A DNA stretch of 64,000 nt from Cupriavidus sp. U2 (GCF_009663685.2 NZ_RCOG02000008.1:22761-86760); one strand, 5' to 3'; shown: positions 23,115 to 32,290, numbered from the stretch's first letter. Notes: generated from the letters alone by a model not told the origin. Made by a program: numbers and translations.

Positions 23115-24917
23115 TTACTTGCCCTCCCCGTGGTCCTGCACCATGACTGTCGCCAGCAGCAGCGTGAACGTGCGGGTCTTCGATACAGTTTGCGAACCGC
23201 CGAGAATCATCGGCAACGACTCACCCAGCGTTCGGCGAGTGTTGGCGGTGTCGTCCTGGTCAAGCGCAGCCATCAGGACGGTCTGGCCGTTCCGGACGAT
23301 GATGTCTTGCTTGGGAATGCCCTTGCCGATGATGTTGATCTGCTGCACCGATTGCTGGTTGTCGCCGGACCCAGAGGTGAACTTCACCAACGGGCCATCC
23401 TGTTGCGACTGATCCAGAGCGATCGTCAGGTTCACGTCATCGCGCGAGGTCGCATCGGCGTAGGCGGCAAGCTTGAAGCCCACCGTGGCGGTGGACGTAG
23501 TGATGCCTGGCACGCCACCAGTCCCGCCCACCGTCGAGGCGGCAGGTGTCGTGTTGGAGACGTACGAGAAAGTCCGGCGGTTGTTGTATTGGAAGCCGTG
23601 GCGATTGCGCATCGACACCGGAATGGTCAGACCCGATGTGACCGTGCCGTATTGCTTCAGCGCATTCACGATTGCCTGTGTGCCATTGAACCCGCCCGAT
23701 GTGATGTTCAGGCCCACACTGCCTGCCGCCGACGACACCAACGTCGCCGGTGACAACGCGTTGACGGTAAAGCCCGGGATATTCTGCAAGGCCTTAGTGA
23801 GCACAACATTCCAGTCGATACCTGCCTCTCCCGAGTCCGAAACTGTCAGGTCGATCATCTGGAACTTGAGCGTCACCATCCGCGAGTAGATGGCGATCTG
23901 CTTGCGGATGATCTCGTCGGCCGCATCCACCGCTTCCTTGGTATCTCGCAACGTCAGCACACCCGTCGCAGGATTCAGTTCGGCACTGCCAACCATCGTC
24001 ATCGCCGGCAGGATGCTTTTCTGCACGCCGTCAAGGTCGTTCTGCTCCTTGATCTCCGCCTTGGCAGCGGCGTCAACCTGCGTCGACTGACCAGTACCGC
24101 CACTGCCGCCAGCCGACGAGTTGCCCTGTGCGGATTGCTTGAATTCTGTCGTGAACGAGTTCGTGCCGCCCGCCATCGGGAGTTGCCAGGTCTTCGTGAC
24201 GAGCCGGTAGAACCGTACTACGCCCTTGTCGGCGTTGAACTCCCAGTTAATGCCCAGGCGCGTCGCGATCAAGTCGAGCATGCTCGCGAGGGGCATCTTC
24301 TCGCTGTTCTTGAACTCCACATTCATTGCCGTCTCCAGCAACGCTGTTCCCTGCGTGATCGCACCGCCGCCGGCAGCCGTCAGCGACGAAGGCAGCGGAG
24401 AATTCAATGCCGGCGCCGGGCCGAGGCCTTGCGCGAGCGGGTTCGCAGCACCTCCCTGTCCCTGCTGCTGTGTGCGCAGCTGCTGCTGCGCTTGCGCGGC
24501 AAAGGTGCGAGGCAGCAGCAGGTTTGGCGGAAGATAGACATCGGATTCGATCTTGACCGGGATGCCAGTGGCCATTTGGACCCGCTGGGCGGCAACGGCA
24601 AGTGACATCGAGCGTTCGGGGAACACAACCAAGGTATCCACGTCCTTGCGCAGCGCGACGGGCAGCGTGACGTTGCGTGCCACCGGCACGCGCTTGCCGG
24701 CGAGGAACGGGCGATTCACTTCCTGCTCGGCTTCCACGGCGGCGCGATCGCGGCGAATGCGAGCGTAAAGCTCCTCGGTCGTCTGCGTGATCTGCATGGT
24801 GGTCGTGTCGGTCGTCTGCTGGACGTCCTTGAGCAGCGTCGGGGAGACACAACCCGAAAGCGTGGTACAGACCAGGGCGGCGCCAGTTGCCGGGCGAAGA
24901 ATGTGTTTCAGCTTCAT
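23115..24917 (-). CDS. pilN: PilN, outer-membrane lipoprotein secretin of the type IVB pilus
   Basis: 600 residues. A lipoprotein signal ends in TTLSGC near residue 22. The C-terminal third carries the secretin region (FKLAAYADATSRDDVNLTIA, IIGKGIPKQDIIVRNGQTVL, TRRTLGESLPMILGGSQTVS) with N-domain-like modules before it. It oligomerises into the outer-membrane channel for the pilus. A Gln/Gly-rich linker (about 145-165) is present. The family and operon position agree with R64-type PilN. Confidence 0.92.
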   Translation of the reverse strand: MKLKHILRPATGAALVCTTLSGCVSPTLLKDVQQTTDTTTMQITQTTEELYARIRRDRAAVEAEQEVNRPFLAGKRVPVARNVTLPVALRKDVDTLVVFPERSMSLAVAAQRVQMATGIPVKIESDVYLPPNLLLPRTFAAQAQQQLRTQQQGQGGAANPLAQGLGPAPALNSPLPSSLTAAGGGAITQGTALLETAMNVEFKNSEKMPLASMLDLIATRLGINWEFNADKGVVRFYRLVTKTWQLPMAGGTNSFTTEFKQSAQGNSSAGGSGGTGQSTQVDAAAKAEIKEQNDLDGVQKSILPAMTMVGSAELNPATGVLTLRDTKEAVDAADEIIRKQIAIYSRMVTLKFQMIDLTVSDSGEAGIDWNVVLTKALQNIPGFTVNALSPATLVSSAAGSVGLNITSGGFNGTQAIVNALKQYGTVTSGLTIPVSMRNRHGFQYNNRRTFSYVSNTTPAASTVGGTGGVPGITTSTATVGFKLAAYADATSRDDVNLTIALDQSQQDGPLVKFTSGSGDNQQSVQQINIIGKGIPKQDIIVRNGQTVLMAALDQDDTANTRRTLGESLPMILGGSQTVSKTRTFTLLLATVMVQDHGEGK

Positions 24918-24924
24918 CTGCAGC

Positions 24925-25518
24925 TCACTTTGTCGGGTCGCACTTCGTGGTGAGCTTCACCACGCGGACGAGGTTGTTGGAGTAGAAGCACGGCTTCAGG
25001 CTGTAGTCGGTCATTTCTGTCGCCGAGAGCACCCGACGAACCGCCGTCTTGAAGTCGGCGGTGAAGGCGTCAGCCCCTTCGATCTGCACGTCCTGATCCG
25101 GCTCCCAGGGCGCGGTGGCCCAGCCCGCATCGCGGGCCCACTTCTCGATGAGCAGGCGATAGTTACCATCGGCCGGCGAGACAGACCAGTCGCGCTGGCC
25201 GTTCGTCGTGGCTGGCGCCACCAGAGGCGCCGGGACCGCAGGCACTGCAGCGACCGGCGATGCAACCGCTGCGGGCGCCGTGGCTGCCGATGTCGGCGCC
25301 AGCGCCGCAACGGTCGACGGATCGACCTTCGGCGCCTTGCGATCGGATAGTAGCTGCCAGCCCCCGCCGGCCAATGGCTTGCTCGGCTCGAAGTTGCCCG
25401 AGGCGCCGGCACCGAACGGGGAGGACGCAGGTACTGCCGCGTGCGCACAGGCAGCAACGGCTGCGGCGCCGGCAAGAAGAACCCGGCACATCCGGGACAA
25501 CGATCGAGACTGGTGCAT
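24925..25518 (-). CDS. pilL: PilL/TcpQ-like pilus protein
   Basis: 197 residues from MHQSRSLSRM with a signal peptide (RVLLAGAAAVAACAHA). A Pro/Ala-rich linker follows. The C-terminal 85 residues (YRLLIEKWARDAGWATAPWE, DQDVQIEGADAFTADFKTAV, RRVL, YSNNLVRVV) fit the TcpQ/PilL C-terminal domain that docks on the secretin. It is shorter than IncI PilL. It ends 7 nt before pilN. The longer upstream reading overlaps the transglycosylase gene and is rejected. Confidence 0.75.
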   Translation of the reverse strand: MHQSRSLSRMCRVLLAGAAAVAACAHAAVPASSPFGAGASGNFEPSKPLAGGGWQLLSDRKAPKVDPSTVAALAPTSAATAPAAVASPVAAVPAVPAPLVAPATTNGQRDWSVSPADGNYRLLIEKWARDAGWATAPWEPDQDVQIEGADAFTADFKTAVRRVLSATEMTDYSLKPCFYSNNLVRVVKLTTKCDPTK

Positions 25519-25546
25519 GGCTGTATTCCGTTTCAATTCGAATGGG

Positions 25547-25972
25547 TTACTTGGTCGTCGATTGCAGCTTCTGGTACACACGGTTCGCATACCTGAGCCG
25601 CTTGTCTGGCGAGCCGGCGTTGTAGCAACCGACCGCTGTCCAGGTCTCGCCATACCGGCCCAGGCAATCGGCGAGGATCCAGGTACCAACGTAGGCATTG
25701 GTGCAAGGATCGAAGAGGCTCTGGCGGGTGATGCCGAACTTCGCGAGGCGCGGCAGGTGCACCGAATTGATCTGCATCAGCCCGATGTCCTCGCTGCCGT
25801 TGGTGTTGGTGTTGGTCACCCACGAGCGCATGCCGGACTCGACTTGCGCGATGCCGCGGACCAGTACGGGACTCACGCGATGGAACGCCGCCGCATCGTC
25901 CAGGCAATCGGCGTGCACGAGGCCGGCCAATGCGGTGCCAGCGATCAGTAGCCCGATCCGCATCGCAATCAT
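25547..25972 (-). CDS. pilT: PilT-type lytic transglycosylase
   Basis: 141 residues: a signal peptide (MIAMRIGLLIAGTALAGLVHA) and a compact goose-type lysozyme fold with VRGIAQVESG (catalytic Glu), EDIGLMQINSVHL and AVGCYNAGS. It cleaves peptidoglycan locally to let the pilus or secretion channel pass. It overlaps the preceding gene by 4 nt. Confidence 0.9.
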   Translation of the reverse strand: MIAMRIGLLIAGTALAGLVHADCLDDAAAFHRVSPVLVRGIAQVESGMRSWVTNTNTNGSEDIGLMQINSVHLPRLAKFGITRQSLFDPCTNAYVGTWILADCLGRYGETWTAVGCYNAGSPDKRLRYANRVYQKLQSTTK

Positions 25973-27216
25973 TGGACCGCCCGCTCGTAAAAGCGGACCT
26001 CAGGCAAGCGGTCCACACGAACCACATTGCCGTCAGCGATGACGGTCAGGTGGTCCGATACCCCGTTGAACTTGAAGTAGCGGTCCTTTTGCTCTCCGCC
26101 GCCCTGGTGGTTGTCGCCGAACACGGAGATGCTGGCCATCGACTTGGCGAAGCTCAGATAGGTCGCACCATCTTTCTCGAACACGCGTTCGAGGCCGGCG
26201 CTGTTGTCACGCGGGAACAGGAAATTGATGCCCGGCACACGGGCCACCTCCACGCGCTTCCCGCCGCTGCTCGCCGTAAAGCTATCGACCGTCGGGAAGG
26301 ACAGCACCTTCTCGGTGTCATCCCATCGAATGCGCAGCTTGTCGCCGGCCCCATCCCGTACTTCCAGATCCTTAGGTTCTGCGTCGAAACGGACTTCGAT
26401 GCGCCCGTTCTTGGCGTCGCGGATAGCCAGTGCGTTGAACGCCGAAGCCAAAGTTGGACCTTCCGGCAGCGGCGTACCGGTCGTCGGCGCACTCGCAGCT
26501 GGAATAGGCGTAGCGATTGCCGGTGCCGTTCCAGTCGTTGCCGAAGCTCGAAGCATCCCACTCGTCACGGACTCGACGCCGAAGCCCTTGGGCGGCGTTG
26601 CACGCAGCGCTACGTTCCTGCGGCCAAAATCCACCTCCGCGTACAGGTTGCGCTGCTCAAGGACTTGGGCGAGGGCTTGCAGCCAGTTCTCCCCAGCCCG
26701 GGCGTCCAACGAAACATCGTCCGTCAGCGGAATATCCTTCTGCGCCGTCCCACTCCACCCATTCGGAGCGATGGACTTGACCATCTGCGCCAGCGGCAAT
26801 GAGGAGCGGCCGGGGCGCACCAGCGCAATATCCGAGTAGCTGCCGATCAGGGCCAGACGGCCGGAAATGGCGGCCAGACTGCGCGGCAAATCGCCACCGG
26901 GGTTAGCCGGCTCGGACGTGAAGCTATTGGAACGCTTCCAGCGAGCCACAACGGGCTGCCCATTCACAGAGTAGCGGACCACGTCTGGCACGCCATCGAT
27001 TACCCAGTACGGGCCATTCTGGATGGCGCCATCGGCCTGCACCGATTGGCCGAAGCGCGGCTGGATGTACGTGGAAAGTCCGTCGTTGAACACCATCGCC
27101 GGCCGGTCGGCGGCGCGAGCGACGACCTGATAATCGAAGTCGAGCGGGTCGGTGTCGGCCGCGATAGCCGGCGCAGCAATCAGCGCCAATGCGGAGAGGA
27201 GGAGCGGCCTGATCAT
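25969..27216 (-). CDS. Periplasmic protein with two VirB9-C-like modules and a TcpQ-like segment
   Basis: 415 residues from MIRPLLLSALALIAAPAIAA, a clean signal peptide; start fixed by a 4-nt overlap with the upstream gene. Residues about 35-95 (RPAMVFNDGLSTYIQPRF, PYWVIDGVPDVVRYSVNG) resemble the VirB9/CagX C-terminal module. The middle (ENWLQALAQVLEQRNLYAEV) resembles a TcpQ-type segment. Residues about 330-412 (PGINFLFPRDNSAGLERVFE, KDGATYLSF, HLTVIADGNVVRVDRL) again resemble the VirB9 module. No standard VirB or Pil name fits. It may link the VirB7-9-10 core to the pilus secretin. Confidence 0.55.
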   Translation of the reverse strand: MIRPLLLSALALIAAPAIAADTDPLDFDYQVVARAADRPAMVFNDGLSTYIQPRFGQSVQADGAIQNGPYWVIDGVPDVVRYSVNGQPVVARWKRSNSFTSEPANPGGDLPRSLAAISGRLALIGSYSDIALVRPGRSSLPLAQMVKSIAPNGWSGTAQKDIPLTDDVSLDARAGENWLQALAQVLEQRNLYAEVDFGRRNVALRATPPKGFGVESVTSGMLRASATTGTAPAIATPIPAASAPTTGTPLPEGPTLASAFNALAIRDAKNGRIEVRFDAEPKDLEVRDGAGDKLRIRWDDTEKVLSFPTVDSFTASSGGKRVEVARVPGINFLFPRDNSAGLERVFEKDGATYLSFAKSMASISVFGDNHQGGGEQKDRYFKFNGVSDHLTVIADGNVVRVDRLPEVRFYERAVQ

Positions 27217-28034
27217 TGGAATGTCGCCACGTGTTTCATGAATCGGGTGAAGTACGGACCGCCGCGCTCGGGGTTGGCGCTGTGGTACCAGGCCACGGCC
27301 TTCATGGCAGAGCCGCTGCGTTGCAGGTTTTCCGCGAGGATGTCCTCTGCCACACGGATGTTTGTCGCCGGTGCCAGTGCTTCCCACGGCGATGAAAAGC
27401 GCTTGCCGTGGTAGCACCAGTTGACCTGCATGAGGCCCACATCGAAGTCGCATCGGTCACTCGCCAACAACCGGTTGATGGCCGCGTAGGCTTCCTCCCG
27501 TGACGAGAAGAACATGCCCCTCCCAGCCACATTGAGCGTCCACGGCCAGGGGCGACCGCGATACGACGACTCGTTCATGGCGATGCCGGCGGTAATCTTG
27601 GGATCCACGCGATTGCCCATCTGCACGAACGGCTCGGTCTTCGGTGCGCATGCCCAGCCGCCGCGCCGCTCTGCAAGCGCTTCTTGAGCAGCGTCATCAA
27701 GATTCACCGGACGTAGCCACCCTTCCCGTACGAACAGACGCGCAATCGGTACCATCTTGCCCGCCAGCGTGACAGTCGGGCCTTGTTCTGCCCCCGGCTC
27801 GATATGTACGCCGAGCAACCGCGCCGACCAGCCCAGGAACGCATCCAACCCACAGTACAGAACGGGCTTACCTTCGAGGGTATGCACGCGTGCCTGGCCG
27901 TCAGCATTCACGACGATGGCGTTAGGGCTGATGACGGCCTCGATCGTTGCAGCATTGGCAGCAACCGACGCGCAAGGAATAAGCAGGGACGCCGCGAGCC
28001 GCTTAATCAAGATACGGCTCCAGAACGATGTCAT
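27213..28034 (-). CDS. VirB1-like lytic transglycosylase with degenerate SNase-like N-terminal domain
   Basis: 273 residues with a signal peptide (SLLIPCASVAANA). Residues about 29-130 follow the staphylococcal-nuclease fold pattern, ending in ARLFVREGWLRPVNLDDAAQ and EALAERRGGWACAP, but the usual catalytic Asp/Arg/Glu set is not evident. Residues about 145-260 are a transglycosylase: IAMNESSYRG (E155), DVGLMQVNWCYHG and AVAWYHS. It opens peptidoglycan for the secretion channel. The start overlaps the end of virB10 by 32 nt. Confidence 0.8.
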   Translation of the reverse strand: MTSFWSRILIKRLAASLLIPCASVAANAATIEAVISPNAIVVNADGQARVHTLEGKPVLYCGLDAFLGWSARLLGVHIEPGAEQGPTVTLAGKMVPIARLFVREGWLRPVNLDDAAQEALAERRGGWACAPKTEPFVQMGNRVDPKITAGIAMNESSYRGRPWPWTLNVAGRGMFFSSREEAYAAINRLLASDRCDFDVGLMQVNWCYHGKRFSSPWEALAPATNIRVAEDILAENLQRSGSAMKAVAWYHSANPERGGPYFTRFMKHVATFQ

Positions 28035-29247
28035 GCTTGACCTGCACCATCATCTTTTGGCCGGGCTCGGTCGTGATGGTCGGGCGAATGTTCTGGTTGC
28101 GGTTCAGGATCGTCTGCGCCGTCTGGGTAGCCACCTGCCCTGCCGCATTGCCGTAAGCGACCAATCCGGCCGGGCCGACTGTGGTGGTCGTCGGGTTGTC
28201 GTTGAAGCGCAACGACAGAGCGCCGATGATGAGCGCGCCGCCAAAGATCTTGAGAAAGTGGTTGTTGACGTCACCCCTATTGCCGGCTGTGCCATCCGGG
28301 TCTGCGCCCTGCATGCCCAATAGGGGAACCGTTTTGCCGTTAGGCAGTTGCATACGCACAAAGGCAGTGAGGATGCGCTCCTGGCCCACTGCGATATCGG
28401 CGCTATACACACCAACCAGCGTGCTGCCTGCAGGGATAATCTTGCAGGTGCCTTTCACGGTGTCATAGACGTCCTGCGATACGACCGCACGGAATTCGCC
28501 GGGCTTGTCCGAGTTCAGGACACCGGCAAAATTCGCGGGAATATTGAAGCCGCGGCTCAGCGTGCAACGCGGCAGCTTGCCGTCGAATCCGGTACGAAGC
28601 GTGGTCGTGGTTCCTGCATCCCGCAGGAATTGACGGTCGGCCGACGCCGGCTGTGCCGCCGCGCCTTCAGGGTTCTGTGCTGCCGCATTCGCCGCCGCCG
28701 CCTTGGCGGCCACCGCCTGCTGGATCGCGCGCATCTGCGCAGGGTCAGTGACATCTGCGAGCGCAGCCGTAGGCTTTGCCTGATTGACCTGGGATTTCCG
28801 CGTGCCGCTCTTGAAGACAGGCGCAGTGAAGAGGTCATCCTGCTCGTTCTTCTTGGCATCCGGCGACGCGCTCGTGGTCCGTGCCGTACTGGTCAGGTCG
28901 CCGGCGGTCATAACGGGCGCCTTAGTGTCGGACGGGATCGCCTGTTTGCGCTGCCGGTCGGCTTCCTCGCGGGCCTTGTCGGCCTGCGCGCGAATGGTCG
29001 CCTCCAGGCTCTGCCCGGTGTCCGCACTGGCTGCGCGTTGGTTGATCTGGTCGGCGCGTTGCTGCTCGGCCTTGGCATCGAGCTGCTCGTCCGAGATCGT
29101 CTGATAGTAGTAGCCCAGCGCGCCAACCATGACAGCGGCCACGCCGCCGAGTGCGAACACGACGTTGCGCGGAAGCTTACCCTTGACGGTACGCTCCTGG
29201 GCTTCCGTCACGTCGGTGACGTTCTCGGATTTCTTGTTGCCGCGCAT
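28003..29247 (-). CDS. virB10: VirB10-like type IV secretion core protein
   Basis: 414 residues. A cytoplasmic N-terminus, one transmembrane helix (RNVVFALGGVAAVMVGALGYYY) and a long Ala/Gln-rich coiled periplasmic linker precede the conserved C-terminal barrel domain (CTLSRGFNIPANFAGVLNSD, CKIIPAGSTLVGVYSADIAV, NNHFLKIFGGALIIGALS, VKHDIVLEPY). VirB10 spans both membranes and senses ATPase activity to gate the channel. It is the third gene of the leftward virB8-9-10 block; its GTG/ATG region overlaps virB9 by one base. Confidence 0.95.
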   Translation of the reverse strand: MRGNKKSENVTDVTEAQERTVKGKLPRNVVFALGGVAAVMVGALGYYYQTISDEQLDAKAEQQRADQINQRAASADTGQSLEATIRAQADKAREEADRQRKQAIPSDTKAPVMTAGDLTSTARTTSASPDAKKNEQDDLFTAPVFKSGTRKSQVNQAKPTAALADVTDPAQMRAIQQAVAAKAAAANAAAQNPEGAAAQPASADRQFLRDAGTTTTLRTGFDGKLPRCTLSRGFNIPANFAGVLNSDKPGEFRAVVSQDVYDTVKGTCKIIPAGSTLVGVYSADIAVGQERILTAFVRMQLPNGKTVPLLGMQGADPDGTAGNRGDVNNHFLKIFGGALIIGALSLRFNDNPTTTTVGPAGLVAYGNAAGQVATQTAQTILNRNQNIRPTITTEPGQKMMVQVKHDIVLEPYLD

Positions 29248-30155
29248 CAGAACAGCCCCAGAATGCGGCGACGACGCTCGATCTTGACTTCGTCACTGCC
29301 CGAACGCAGCACAACGGTGTCGGCCAGACGCTGCACCACGAGATAGCGTCCGCGCGTCACGGAGTTCACGACCACGTAGTCGCTGCCGTCTTTGATGAGC
29401 GGCACCGGCCAGTTTTGCAGGGCGCCAGCCGGCAAGCGCAGCCAAAGCGCCTTGCCGTCGTCGAACGCCGTATCTGGCTTGAAGTCCGCACCGCCGGAGA
29501 TGGTGTAATCGAAATTGAGTTGGTCAGGCGGCACACCGACGGCATCAGCGTTCCGGCCACTTTCTGCGTCACCGCCTTTCCCCTCGTCGGTCGGCTCCGG
29601 CCGTGCCTCGTTACGCGCCTTCACCTTGGCGGAAATGGACGTGGGGATCCGAAACCGGACTTTTTGGTAGAAGATGCCGCCGAGCGGCGAGGAAACGAGC
29701 GTGAACTCGTAGCTACGCTTGTTGGTGTTGACCGACAGGGTGTTGACCAGACCTGGGCCCTGCGGCTTCACGTACAGATGATTTGCACCGTCGGTGTCAT
29801 AGTCCCAGCGAACGCTTTCGCCCCACGCCGGGTCGCCAACGATCTGCTCATCGTCCGGGAACTCGATGGTCGTCATCTTGAGCGGCGCACTCAGGACACG
29901 AAAGATCTGGTCCCGGCTGTAGTTGAAGACCACCAACCGGGAATCGCCCGGCAGCGCGACCGGATCCACACCGCCGTTGAACGGGTTGCCGGGGTTCATC
30001 GCATCGCTGAGATCGCCAATGCCGAGCCCGGACATCCCGGCTCCCGCGCGACGGGGCGACTTGTCGGCGGCATGGCCGTCCGGCACGGACAGCATTAGCG
30101 CAATACAGCAGGCGATGGCGTAAGGCAGGAATCGGGAGGAAGTACGGGCGTCCAT
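29247..30155 (-). CDS. virB9: VirB9-like type IV secretion core protein
   Basis: 302 residues with a signal peptide (MLSVPDGHAADK). The N-terminal domain (YSRDQIFRVLSAPLKMTTIE, DPAWGESVRWDYD, LYVKPQGPGLVNTLSVNTNK) and C-terminal module (FDYTISGGADFKPDTAFDDG, ALWLRLPAG, DYVVVNSVTRGRYLVVQRL) match VirB9/TrbG. It forms the outer-membrane core complex with VirB10 and usually VirB7. No VirB7 lipoprotein was found nearby. Confidence 0.93.
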   Translation of the reverse strand: MDARTSSRFLPYAIACCIALMLSVPDGHAADKSPRRAGAGMSGLGIGDLSDAMNPGNPFNGGVDPVALPGDSRLVVFNYSRDQIFRVLSAPLKMTTIEFPDDEQIVGDPAWGESVRWDYDTDGANHLYVKPQGPGLVNTLSVNTNKRSYEFTLVSSPLGGIFYQKVRFRIPTSISAKVKARNEARPEPTDEGKGGDAESGRNADAVGVPPDQLNFDYTISGGADFKPDTAFDDGKALWLRLPAGALQNWPVPLIKDGSDYVVVNSVTRGRYLVVQRLADTVVLRSGSDEVKIERRRRILGLF

Positions 30156-30170
30156 GAGCGTGAGCGCGGA

Positions 30171-30878
30171 TCAGGCCGCGGATTTCTGAATACTGAAGAA
30201 GACGGGATAAACACCAAACGGATTGGTGCCAAGGATGGCTTCCTTGTCCGCCGGCTTGGTCTGGTACCGGAAGGTGATCGTGTAGCGCTGCTTGCGCGGC
30301 TTGAAGCCGTCTTCGGCCGTCGTGGTCACGAATTCCACGACGACCGTGCTATCCGGCAGGCTAGCAATATTGACGAACTTGGGTTCGCGCGTGAGCGTGG
30401 GCGACGAGGTGACTTGCCTGAACGGTTCGTCCTCGTCGACCCATGCCTTGAATTGATCTTTGGCCGACCCGAGCATCTGCTCGCGCACGGATCGAAGGTT
30501 TGCGGCCATCCGCGAAGATTCGATCTGCGGTGTCAGAATCGGCTCGATGGTGAACCAGCGTTGCACCAGGTCCTTGAGCGCCGCCTGGACCTGACGCTCG
30601 TCCGGCCTGAAGGCGTCGAGTTCACGGGTAATCGGCTTGCCGGTCACATCCGACGACACGCCGACGACCTTGACGACAGATGGCGGCGGCTCACGCGTGA
30701 GGATGGCTACCACTGCGATCACGCCCAGCCCTACAGTTGCCAGCTTCCAGTGATTCCGATCCACGCTGATGCGCGTAGATCGGTCGAAGATGACTTGCTC
30801 CGGGCTTTCGTTGCCATACATCCCCGGTGCAACGGTCAGGGGCTTGGCTTTGTCGGAAGGTTTGCGAGAAAGGCGCAT
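30171..30878 (-). CDS. virB8: VirB8-like type IV secretion inner-membrane protein
   Basis: 235 residues from MRLSRKPSDKAKPL, chosen to give a normal short cytoplasmic start; the frame is open further upstream. One transmembrane helix (HWKLATVGLGVIAVVAILTR) precedes a periplasmic NTF2-like domain (ALKDLVQRWFTIEPILTPQI, VVVEFVTTTAEDGFKPRKQR, YTITFRYQT). VirB8 is an assembly factor of the inner-membrane complex. It is the first gene of the leftward transfer/pilus operon. Confidence 0.85.
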   Translation of the reverse strand: MRLSRKPSDKAKPLTVAPGMYGNESPEQVIFDRSTRISVDRNHWKLATVGLGVIAVVAILTREPPPSVVKVVGVSSDVTGKPITRELDAFRPDERQVQAALKDLVQRWFTIEPILTPQIESSRMAANLRSVREQMLGSAKDQFKAWVDEDEPFRQVTSSPTLTREPKFVNIASLPDSTVVVEFVTTTAEDGFKPRKQRYTITFRYQTKPADKEAILGTNPFGVYPVFFSIQKSAA

Positions 30879-31090
30879 GCTGCAGCAGTCCAATTTGATG
30901 CGCCTATTGGACCAGCGAATGACGGTGCACTTGCTCCCGAAAGGTATGCCATTTTGCGGAGCTTTCCACTTCTTTGTAATTGGAAGGCCCACGCCACAAC
31001 CGCGAGATCCAAAGCCATCAAGTCAGCCTCCCGGCTCGCCTCGTATCATCAGAAATGCGAATACTCGGGATTTGGGAGCGCGATTCGAGG

Positions 31091-31112
31091 TTTTTAAGAG
31101 GAACATGTTCCT
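31091..31112. promoter_or_regulatory. Palindromic operator candidate between divergent transfer operons, copy 3 of 3
   Basis: AGGAACATGTTCCT (31099-31112) is a perfect 14-bp palindrome preceded by a T-run. It sits in the 342-bp gap between virB8 (leftward) and virB11 (rightward), where a dimeric regulator could control both operons. The gap contains no gene; no clear -35/-10 pair was recognised around it. Confidence 0.6.
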
Positions 31113-31220
31113 TCGGCGTTCCTGATTTCCAAAGCTGTCCCTAGCAAATCTCGAAAGCTCCTGAAAATCGCATAGCTTTCGGGCGATTCCAATCGCGTTT
31201 GCCCGCCAACAATAGCGGGC

Positions 31221-32270
31221 ATGGAATCGCCTACCAACGACCACCCTCTTCTGCAACTCACGCAGCTGGCCGAAAGCGCTGTCTCGATGTTCTTCGAGTC
31301 GCTCGCGCCGCTTCATGACGTCATCCACGCCGCGGACGTCGCAGAAGTCATGATCAACCGCCATGACAGCATTTGGGTGGAGCGGCGCGGTGTCCTGACA
31401 AAGCTTAACGTGGTACTTGAACCGTTTAAGCTAGAAGGTGCCGTCCGCGCCCTGGCCTCTTCCGTAGAGAAATCAGCGGTGCGCGGTACATCTCAAGGCA
31501 TCATCAACGCCGGTCACAAGGGCTTGCGGATTGCCGCAGTCATGCAACCGACCGCGATAGACGGCCACGCCCTGAGCATCCGGCGTCACCGGGAGACAAA
31601 CCTGACCCTCGAGGACTACGCGAAAGCAGGTGCGTTCTCATTGCGCAACGCAACGACGCAGGATGAAGAGCCGATCTTCCTTGGGACCGAAGAAGACGAA
31701 TCCCTGGCGCGCGCCCTCGAACAACTGATGGTCCGCCGCAAGAACGTCATCGTCGCCGGCGGCACGTCCTCCGGGAAAACAACGTTCCTCAACGCATTGG
31801 CAGGCAAAGTCCCGGTGACAGACCGGGTCCTGACAATCGAAGACACGATGGAACTGAAGCTGTCCGTACCGAACCTCGTGCGGCTGCTCTCGAACGCAGA
31901 CAAGGGAGTAACAACCCAACACCTTGTGGCGCTGGCCCTGCGCTTCCGCCCAGATCGAATCTTTGTTGGCGAAGTGCGCGGAGGCGAAGCCTACGACATG
32001 CTGCAGGCACTCAACACCGGCCACGATGGCGGCATCGCCTCCCTGCACGCCAACAATGCTCGCTCCGCGCTCTCCCGCCTTGAAAGCATGGCGCTTCTTG
32101 GCATTCCAGCCGGTTCCGGCTGGAAGCTCGACGACATGCGCAAGCTTATTGCCGATTGCATTCACTACGTGGTGCACATGAAACGAACCGGCGAAATGCG
32201 TCACGTCTCGGAAATCATCGAAATCAAAGGTTTCCGCGACAACGACTACGACATCAAACGCGTCTTCTAA
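31221..32270 (+). CDS. virB11: VirB11/TrbB-like secretion ATPase
   Basis: 349 residues. Walker A VAGGTSSGKTT is at about 178-188, the Asp box TIEDTMEL near 209, Walker B RIFVGEVRGGEAYD at about 250 and the His box GIASLHANN near 272. Hexameric VirB11 ATPases switch the machine between pilus assembly and substrate export. It is the first gene of the rightward transfer operon. Confidence 0.94.
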   Translation: MESPTNDHPLLQLTQLAESAVSMFFESLAPLHDVIHAADVAEVMINRHDSIWVERRGVLTKLNVVLEPFKLEGAVRALASSVEKSAVRGTSQGIINAGHKGLRIAAVMQPTAIDGHALSIRRHRETNLTLEDYAKAGAFSLRNATTQDEEPIFLGTEEDESLARALEQLMVRRKNVIVAGGTSSGKTTFLNALAGKVPVTDRVLTIEDTMELKLSVPNLVRLLSNADKGVTTQHLVALALRFRPDRIFVGEVRGGEAYDMLQALNTGHDGGIASLHANNARSALSRLESMALLGIPAGSGWKLDDMRKLIADCIHYVVHMKRTGEMRHVSEIIEIKGFRDNDYDIKRVF

Positions 32271-32290
32271 CCAACGGAGTCTTCCTCGAA

